64,000 nucleotides of DNA from Mactromeris polynyma. Taxonomy: Eukaryota > Mollusca > Bivalvia > Venerida > Mactridae. The notes under the pieces were generated by a model, which was given only the letters and a program-made list of their open reading frames with translations, ran no database searches and was not told where the DNA came from. Positions 57,401 to 64,000 of this stretch are shown piece after piece. The DNA is taken from the NCBI GenBank assembly GCA_032209605.1, contig JASFXZ010000039.1, positions 2,914,001-2,978,000 on the forward strand, given 5' to 3'. Made by a program: the position numbers and the translations under genes. The first letter of the stretch is position 1; each line of letters opens with the position of its first letter.

Positions 57401-59434
57401 TTATGTTAAATATGAGTTCCATCACTCCTTCAGAGAACTAAAAAATCGAAACATTGAACAATGTTTTAACAAAATAAAAAAAATCTCAGAATATTGTTTT
57501 TGTTTGATATTGTGTTGTTAATGTTATCATGAAACTTGCTCAAATGTTTAATGATTGTCGTAAAGGCTATGTCAACATCTATTAAAATCACAAACTTAAA
57601 CAACATATCTGTGTCATACTGGTAGCTTAATTTTATTCAACGAACGTTACAGTATGGTTTCTAACCTCCGTAGCAGAGTCCGACACGTTCCTATTTTGCT
57701 GGCACATTTCTCAAAGATGGTTAAGGTTGTATCGGTCAAACTTAGCAGATAATCTCTTTGATATTTAAAGTTTAATATGCAATAGATATTGTCATTATTG
57801 GAGAAACTAAAAACATTGAGATTTTTCCAGTGTAATTGTACCATTTTTTGGAGAATGACTGTTGTGAATTTGGTTTCTTTCATATAAATATTGAATCTTT
57901 AATAATGAAGTTTTGTCATCGCTTTCTTCTATGTTTTGTGTAAAATTCAGTTATTAACGGGATACACATTGAAACCTAATTAACATGTTTGTAAACATGG
58001 GACAGGAAACATTGCGAGCAATTAAGCATATCCCAAGTATATAATTCATGAGATAATAAACATGATGAAACAAGCAACATTCCCACTGATTATGTCCAAT
58101 AAGATTAATGCAATTTTCTGTCAACAAATACTTTATTACCGCAAAATCTTTGGATTAAATTATCCACATGTATAATGTCAAATATGACACTCTTTGCATG
58201 TAAAAAGGACATAGCCCACATAAGTATTAATTTGCAAGTGGCAGTTCTTAACTGGCATTCCATATCATAATACATTTTAACATTGCTTGCCAAGGAGATT
58301 TTACTGTGTTGTCAGTTTTGTATCACATTTATTGCAGCATATTTCAGTTGCAACTGCTCATTTGCAGCATATTAAGCTTGTGTTGACAAAATGATAAATT
58401 AAAAATTAATTGTAAAATATACTTATTTAGTAATCAACTCACATTTTCATTATTTTCCTTATTTCAATTTCATACTAATCATGTAAGTTCATGTAGCAGT
58501 AGTTGCCAACTGAGACTGAACTCGCTCCTGCAGTTTGTACCAGAAAATTGTATCTTTTCCAGTGACCACCTATGGCTTTATTTGCTCCATTAATGAATTA
58601 CCAACAAAAATCCCATACTTACATTTATTTTACTTTCAATTTTTAGTGCCTTTATGAATGAGAGGTACAAGCACAGGATAGAGACATCTCCTACCCAACA
58701 TTGGAACATCGATTTCCTTCCTCATGCGAACCAGATGGATGGAACTTATTGTAGCGTATATGTTAGACAGGTAATAATAATGACTATTTGAAGTTACAAA
58801 ACCAATACAATTTTGAACTTAAAAAAGTAATAGAAAGTGTATATTGCCATCAAGCTGGAAAAAGAATTTCAAGAATTAACATGGAATTATCTTGACTTTC
58901 AGTTTGTGGAGAATTACTTAGCTGGGCAGTCTCTAAAGTTTACATGGACAAAAAGGGTTGTGGAGGAGAAGAGAAAGTACATAGGAAGTGTACTAGCTGC
59001 CTACAGATATGTAAGTGGTTCAATAAAGTAGATAGTGTTTTAACATTTATTAAAATTGGGTACTTCTTTCTATTTTTTATAGAATAAATTAATTGGAGTT
59101 ATGTTAGGGTAATGATTACTTGATGTTTGTCCATATATTCAACATTTTGTTCTTCTGGTTATGCTTAATAAAATAATGAGGACAATGTTTACACCTTATA
59201 CTGGATATATTTAACAGAACTGTTTAAGCTCACCTTACTCTAACATGTCATGTTGAGTTTTGTGAGCAAAATTTTAGATGATTAATGTAGATTAATGTTT
59301 CATGGTTGGCCTTTATTAAAAGATAGTGTTTCATACCACACATTCTTGAACAAAAGTATAATATCTTCTTTCAGAGGATGTCCTCTCTCAACGAACCACC
59401 AGATAGGCCTTCGAAGAGAATGAAAAGAGATTAG
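54403..59434 (+). CDS. Ulp1/C48-family SUMO-protease-like gene
   Basis: Exons: 54395-54474 (ATG at 54403; SFEFLKSTLSDE), 55202-55318 (LIDAYLHITTAGRN ...), 58647-58770 (HWNIDFLPHANQ then MDGTYCSVYV), 58903-59010 (FVENYLAGQSLKFTW) and 59375-59434 (RPSKRMKRD, stop TAG). All have AG/GT borders. Ulp1-type peptidases cleave SUMO-like modifiers. The oxyanion Gln and nucleophile Cys six residues apart (Q-M-D-G-T-Y-C) are present, but Ser replaces the usual Gly after Cys. The exon(s) that should carry the catalytic His-Trp strand between 55318 and 58647 were not found; junction phases (0 versus 2) also require a missing exon. Both a host gene and transposon cargo (C48 domains occur in MULE, CACTA and other elements) are possible. 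Confidence 0.68.
55400..58640. other. Large intron with diverged repeats
   Basis: The interval between recognised Ulp1 exons. A unit containing CTAACCTCCGTAACAAAA recurs in diverged form near 56935, 57280 and 57660, with common following words (TATTCCAG/TATACCAG, ATGTTTGTTAA). The missing catalytic exon should lie here. No other coding signal recognised. Confidence 0.5.
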
Positions 59435-59955
59435 TTCTGGAAACTATGCTTCGACAGAAATTAGAACAATTATTTCCTGGTAAAATCAATTGCATTTATT
59501 TGCTTAAGTCCTGGCATGCATATTTAGTACCATGAATGTTAAACAAATTACTTTTTAAGTGTTGCACAAGATTAAAATAAGTCTTAAAACCATAAATTAG
59601 CCTAACAGTAATGAAACGGTATACATGTATATATGAACACTTGTTGGATAAGTGCTGTCATCTGTTTGTGGTACACATACTTCCACAAGGTTCATGTAGC
59701 TCACCATAATGTTAATAACTATTTAAGATACAAATATTGGATAAGGCATGCTGTATTGTTTTGTAAGATTAGGCAGAGTGATGTTATACACATATATATC
59801 CATGTATATACTCTACTACTTGCTTACTCATTCCACAAGAATGCTTCCGTCCAACTGTTAGATGTTCTGTGGCAACATGCAAACTATTATGTAGGTAATT
59901 AACTTTAATAGACACATATTAGCTGAACAAGATACTGTTTTTATTATACTGTCAG

Positions 59956-60126
59956 ATACAAATTGGAGCCATTGGTATTTGTAAACAAGATGAACAAGGG
60001 GAAAACGTAGAACCATGGTCAGCAACATGTTGGATATATAGAGACTGGTTGGATCAGAATGGAACGCCAAATAGGAGAAGGAAGCTGAAGTTTAAGGAAG
60101 TGGAGAAAATGAACACTGACAATTAA
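59956..60126 (+). CDS. Orphan terminal exon, unrecognised
   Basis: Acceptor TACTGTCAG is followed by a 56-codon frame ending in TAA at 60124-60126. The peptide starts IQIGAIGICKQDEQGENVEP, contains WSATCWIYRDWLDQNG, and has a basic tail (RRRKLKFKEVEK). Trp/Cys content and codon-like composition support coding. It could be an alternative last exon of the Ulp1-like gene or the end of another gene. No family recognised. Confidence 0.42.
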   Translation: MQIGAIGICKQDEQGENVEPWSATCWIYRDWLDQNGTPNRRRKLKFKEVEKMNTDN

Positions 60127-60300
60127 AATGGATCTTGTGAATGTTATAGTGACTATCTATGCAAACTACTGAGTAACCATGTCATAAATAAACATTAAGT
60201 GTTTTTATAGCTATGTGTAACTTATAAAGTAGCAATAATTTATAGTATGAAATTGTTTTATGATGTTCTAATTAGAGTTGTATGCGTGTTGTGTATTGTC

Positions 60301-60424
60301 CACAGGTACTTGAAGCACCTTTTTTTAGTTTTCTGTACAGACTATTTACTATAATAAGAATATTCTTATTATAGTAAAATAGTAAATACAAACTAAAAAA
60401 AAAAGTTTGCTTCAAGTACCTGTG
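60301..60424. mobile_element. 124-bp foldback MITE, 8-bp target duplication (hAT-like)
   Basis: The whole element is nearly one palindrome centred near 60362 (AATAAGAATATTCTTATT). Ends are CACAGGTACTTGAAGCA on both strands. GTATTGTC flanks it at 60293-60300 and 60425-60432. The CA start and 8-bp duplication fit hAT. Confidence 0.88.
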
Positions 60425-62144
60425 GTATTGTCTAAACATTGTATTAATGAATTACTTGTTATTTATGTTTATGTTGTTTGATATATGGCCTCGAGTGAGA
60501 TAAGCCTTATAGGCTTATTGAGATTTGAATCCTGACTCATACTGGAAATTGTTACTGCAAAGTAGTCTAAAGAGCTTGTTACAAGAAGATTTTGCCCGAT
60601 TTTGAAATAATTTCTCGCAAATGTTCCTTTGGTAACCCTCTAGCAAGATTGTTCAATTGCGTGTTTCATTTAAAGAAACACGCCTGCCAGATGCGTGTCA
60701 TTTTGTTGATTATTATAATAATAGTGATTATTCTTGACATGTTGGAAATCATAAATTTTGCTAGCTGTGAGGATCTTCATATCAAACCAAATTTTGATCT
60801 AGTCAGTTTCAAATGAAGTATGTATGCAAGTAAGCATGGGACATATTTAAAGTATCATGTCTGTTTTGTTTTGAATGTTGTAAATATTTTGAAAAAGAAA
60901 TGTATATTCATACTTGCCTAATAAAACAAAGAAATTTAGTTCCATTTGTTGTTCAACATATTGCCATTTTTGTAAATGAACATACCTGTGAAAATTGTGC
61001 AATGGAAGTATAAGAACCATTCCATTCTGCAGCCAGTAGCACAAAACATGAAATGTGTAATTAACTGAAAATGTGGCAATGCCATGAGACAAGGTTTTAC
61101 AAAAGAGACATTGACCTTGGTTGGAATGGCATTAAATACCAAATCAAGCAAAAACCTCATAAGCCTCCTACATACCAAGCAGACGTGCCACGCTTCCATA
61201 CTCGTTGTGATGGGATCCCAACAGAATGTTTAACTAGGATGATAGAAAAATAATACAAAGAGGAGTAAATAATTACGCAATTACACAAAATATTAATCTC
61301 TGAAAAGTTCATACATAAATTGCTATGTTAGCGGTGATGAGTTCGAACACGTACATGAAATACAGATGTCCAATCTGTAACCTCTTATAATCATGTACGA
61401 GGTAGGTTTAGTGCTAGCATTGATGAGTTGAAACATCATATATGATCACCAAAAATTGGTTCGCTGTTTGCAGTGTTTGATATGCCGTAATTACGATTGA
61501 CAGTAGAAAAAGTTGCAAACTGTTCTTTACACTTTGAAAAGTGATTTACGATTGAAATAAACGTTAATTCTTGAGCCAATGGTGGCTTTTCTACAGGAAT
61601 ATAATAGAATCTAATATCGCTGAAAATGCCATCTCGTTAAATTAAAATTGCCGACGACGTAGAAAATGTGTATTTATTCAGCAAACCACGTTTAATTCTT
61701 TAACTATTTACTCCAGCATCGCAAGATATAAACTAGGAAAATTCAAAGATAACCATGCAATAACTTTCGTTTTCGGGTATAGTATGCGATAAAATCCGTA
61801 CCGTGCGGTCCGTATTGCAGCCCGCTCCGTATTTTACGAGGAATAAAAATTGGTAGTATTACTGCACAAATTGACATAGTTATAGGCAAATTCCAGAAAT
61901 TCCCATTTTTATTTAAATTTTCAACCATTTTACCCCCAAAATTACATTTTGCACCGTGTGATTGTCCTATACTTTTAGTATATTAAATGTGGTGCCTTAT
62001 ATGACACAAATCCACCAAAATTATTCCTGTGTATTTTTTCCCCCATTTTTTTTAATTTTCACTGGCCTATTACTGACAAACTGTCATCTGGGAGACATAT
62101 GTTTTTATTAAAAAACGACCATCTGGTTAATCATTCAATTTCAG
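60425..62144. other. AT-rich, no secure gene
   Basis: 60590-60800 includes a palindrome around GTGTTTCATTTAAAGAAACAC. The frame 61071-61253 (RDIDLGWNGIKYQIKQKP...) overlaps an opposite-strand frame and lacks splice support. Other frames show no domain. Confidence 0.4.
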
Positions 62145-62271
62145 TCCAAGCACGAGACCACACAGACTGAATGCTCCATCAACCCTTAATGGCCAAACTA
62201 CTTCTGATGGTTCCAACGGAGTAGAGTATGTTTGCTGCACCGATGATGGTCCTCTAGCAGGACATCGCTGA
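62145..62271 (+). CDS. Orphan terminal exon, unrecognised
   Basis: Acceptor TTCAATTTCAG (AG 62143-62144), then a phase-2 frame of 41 codons (PSTRPHRLNAPSTLNGQ ... VEYVCCTDDGPLAGHR) ending in TGA 62269-62271. No homology recognised; supported only by splice signal and composition. Confidence 0.35.
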
Positions 62272-62544
62272 ATTTGTAGTGCCATGTTTTTCAAATATTA
62301 AAACGGAGTTTATGCAGAATAAATTTATGGTGAAGTTAATTGGAATTCAGCATTTAGTTGTCTTTTGAAGAAAATTTATTATAAAGTTAATAGATAACAC
62401 AGTCAGTTTGACCCCGAATACTTGTAAATTATTTATGTAAATATCAATACTATACATTGAGAGCTTCTACACAAGCATTATTCCACATCACATTGGAAGA
62501 TTATCTGGTGCGATAACCATTTACATTTTTTTGTCAAACATGTA

Positions 62545-62795
62545 CAGAGGTTAGTGCCCTGGACTTGTAACCCGGCGACCCGGGTTCGATTCCCGGTCGC
62601 GGCAGGTCATACCCTTCCATGAAAATTTGACAAAAATGTCGATTTTCCTCCACATGTGGAGAAGTTGCCGGCTCCTTGTGGAAGGGTAAGTTAGTACTGG
62701 TAAGTATTCAGTCCAGGAAAAACTGGTTAGGTGAACCGGCCGCCGTATATAACTGAAATATCGTTGAGAAACGGCGTTAAACCCGATGAAACAAA
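62545..62795 (+). mobile_element. tRNA-derived SINE
   Basis: Head: AGAGGTTAGTGCCCTGGACT (A-box region), then CTTGTAA and GGGTTCGATTCCCGG (B box and T-arm), as in a tRNA. Body: CCACATGTGGAGAAGTTGCC, AAACTGGTTAGGTGAACCGG. Tail: AACGGCGTTAAACCC followed by AAACAAAC. The anticodon stem has a mismatch and there is no matching 5' acceptor strand, so it is a SINE, not a tRNA gene. The GGCGTTAAACCC end resembles SINEs common in molluscs. Confidence 0.82.
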
Positions 62796-63640
62796 CAATG
62801 TACTAGAATTAAAAAATATATATTTGAATTGTGATATATCGAAGAATGATGCGCCTTTAAGATGTGGAGCCATTATTTCATTTGAGACTGTACCGATCGT
62901 GACACATCCATACACACCTGAAATCAATGATGTAGATGATCAACACTATCAATGTTCCAGTCATGGGATTTGTATACCAATTCACTCAAATGATGATCTA
63001 TAAATTATATGGGTGTCAACAGAGCAAATCCTGAAAACTGAACATGTGGCTATTCTACTCATGAAAATGTTGCATCTGCTGCTCACTTGGTCATATAACT
63101 TTTGGTCTTACACAGAAAAATACAGATATTCTCTACATTTGCACCATAATAATTATTTTGTTATTCAATTCCAATAACACTTGGATAAAATTCATTTAAT
63201 GTAACCCATTACATGTTGTACACTTTAACACAGGTTTTGTCCCTTGATGCACGCACACATAGCATGCACGACGGCATAATTATATATATGGCGGGGGCAT
63301 AAACATTGTACAAGTTTGTGTTATTGAAAAACAATTTATGTCTGATCTTTGCACATATTTTGTGGTAAAAGGTCATGAGTTTGATGAAATATTTATGCTA
63401 ATTTACCTGATCCATGTAAATTTGAAACGGTTTTAATTCTGAACCTGAGAATGATCAATCTTAATTTTAATCCAGCAATTGATGAAATAACCCAAGACGA
63501 ATTTGAACAACAACACAGTATTGACATCACACAATTTGATGAAACATTTGAAATGTTAAGTTTAGCAATATATCAAGATCTAAATATACACATGGTGAAT
63601 TTGCAAACAAGTACAAATTATGTTTGTTTCTAGAGAAAAT
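62796..63640 (+). other. Coding-like remnants, unrecognised
   Basis: Two in-frame stretches have non-repetitive, codon-like composition: about 62800-63003 (NNVLELKNIYLNCDISKND ... HPYTPEINDVDDQHY) and 63451-63633 (DEITQDEFEQQHSIDITQF). Neither has clear splice borders or a known domain. They may be fragments of one decayed gene. Confidence 0.25.
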
Positions 63641-63650
63641 CTTTTTACCC

Positions 63651-63730
63651 GACTTGTCCAGGATTTGAACCTGAGACCTCTCAATGCCTGAAACTGACAA
63701 AGAGCACTCTTACCACTGAGCTAACAAGTC
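63651..63730 (-). pseudogene. tRNA-like sequence (pseudogene or SINE head)
   Basis: On the minus strand, GACTTGT and ACAAGTC form a perfect 7-bp acceptor stem. TAGCTCAGTGG is a perfect A box, and TCAGG/CCTGG closes a T-arm with TTCAAAT. The central 32 bases do not form a normal anticodon arm: only CTCT/AGAG pairs, around an over-long loop. The total is 80 nt. Pol III promoter elements are intact, but tRNA function is unlikely. Confidence 0.5.
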
Positions 63731-64000
63731 AGAGGGTGTTATCTCCATGAAACATGCACAAACAATACCTATAAGACTACTAACATTGAAAAAGATTGCA
63801 AACTACTGAGCTAAAAGTGATGTAAAAGTGCTAGATACTACTGAATAATAATCTTCATGTGCTACAGTATTTCCTAACCGAAAATCAGAATTCAAAATCA
63901 TCCTCTTGATACAAAGTGATGAAATATATGAGGCGTACATCATTTCTTACCTCAGTATAATTTGGAGTTTCATCTAAAGAGAATACTGTTACCTTTAAGC
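63731..64000. other. Intergenic, no gene seen
   Basis: AT-rich end of window without recognised features. Confidence 0.4.

Noticed and set aside
62549..62604. Functional tRNA gene (anticodon loop CTTGTAA)
   Set aside because: No matching 5' acceptor strand and a mismatched anticodon stem; it is followed directly by a SINE body.

Overview
The window is AT-rich eukaryotic DNA with spliced exons, tRNA-derived SINE sequence, many non-LTR retrotransposon remnants, DNA-transposon MITEs, minisatellites and a Helitron. A fibrinogen-related domain pseudogene, a B-box/coiled-coil gene, and a SINE whose 3' part resembles a type common in molluscs together suggest a mollusc, probably a bivalve. No species can be named from sequence alone. 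Nearly all recognisable coding sequence is on the + strand.

Regions: 1-7.7 kb is repeat-dominated. It holds nested inverted-repeat (Harbinger-like) termini around a LINE 3' fragment, a diverged dispersed repeat, a GC-rich palindromic island with a micro-inverted duplication, and a 225-bp MITE with an 8-bp target duplication. 7.7-18.8 kb is sparse: one orphan terminal exon (9.5 kb), a decayed fibrinogen-related gene (13.6-14.1 kb, possibly with upstream exons at 12.1-12.6 kb) and satellite-like repeats. 18.8-21.5 kb is a tandem B-box + coiled-coil gene whose phase-compatible splice sites could join it to a proline-rich tail. 21.5-25 kb is intergenic with short tandem and direct repeats. 25-34.1 kb is a pile of LINEs: one nearly full-length element (ORF1, then a TAATG overlap, endonuclease, RT and a C-terminal zinc motif) interrupted by a pogo-like 917-bp element and followed by a 34-bp minisatellite; a second LINE fragment that is a close sister of the one at 2.7 kb and carries a 275-bp remnant of the same pogo-like element; and a third, 5'-truncated LINE.

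34.6-41 kb holds a well-preserved six-exon gene for a MULE-type transposase with a SWIM zinc finger. 42.4-47.4 kb is a decayed Helitron: an N-terminal cysteine-protease-like domain, DUF6570-like region, HUH/Y2 Rep domain and PIF1-family helicase, broken by two in-frame stops and two frameshifts. It is followed in the same orientation by a clean four-exon RPA-like single-strand-DNA-binding gene (48.5-50.7 kb) and, beyond another pogo-like element and an 11-copy 34-bp minisatellite, a multi-exon Ulp1/C48-like protease gene (54.4-59.4 kb). The last 4.5 kb has orphan terminal exons, a foldback MITE with a perfect 8-bp target duplication, a tRNA-derived SINE and a tRNA-like sequence.

How the parts fit: Rep-helicase, RPA and the protease-like N-terminus are all known or plausible Helitron cargo, so 41.8-50.7 kb can be read as one Helitron unit. 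Whether the Ulp1 gene (to 59.4 kb) belongs to it is open. The most unusual items are the DxH/Cys protease-like fold at the Helitron N-terminus, the intact spliced RPA and MULE genes beside a dead helicase, and the two pogo-like copies that agree over 275 bp.
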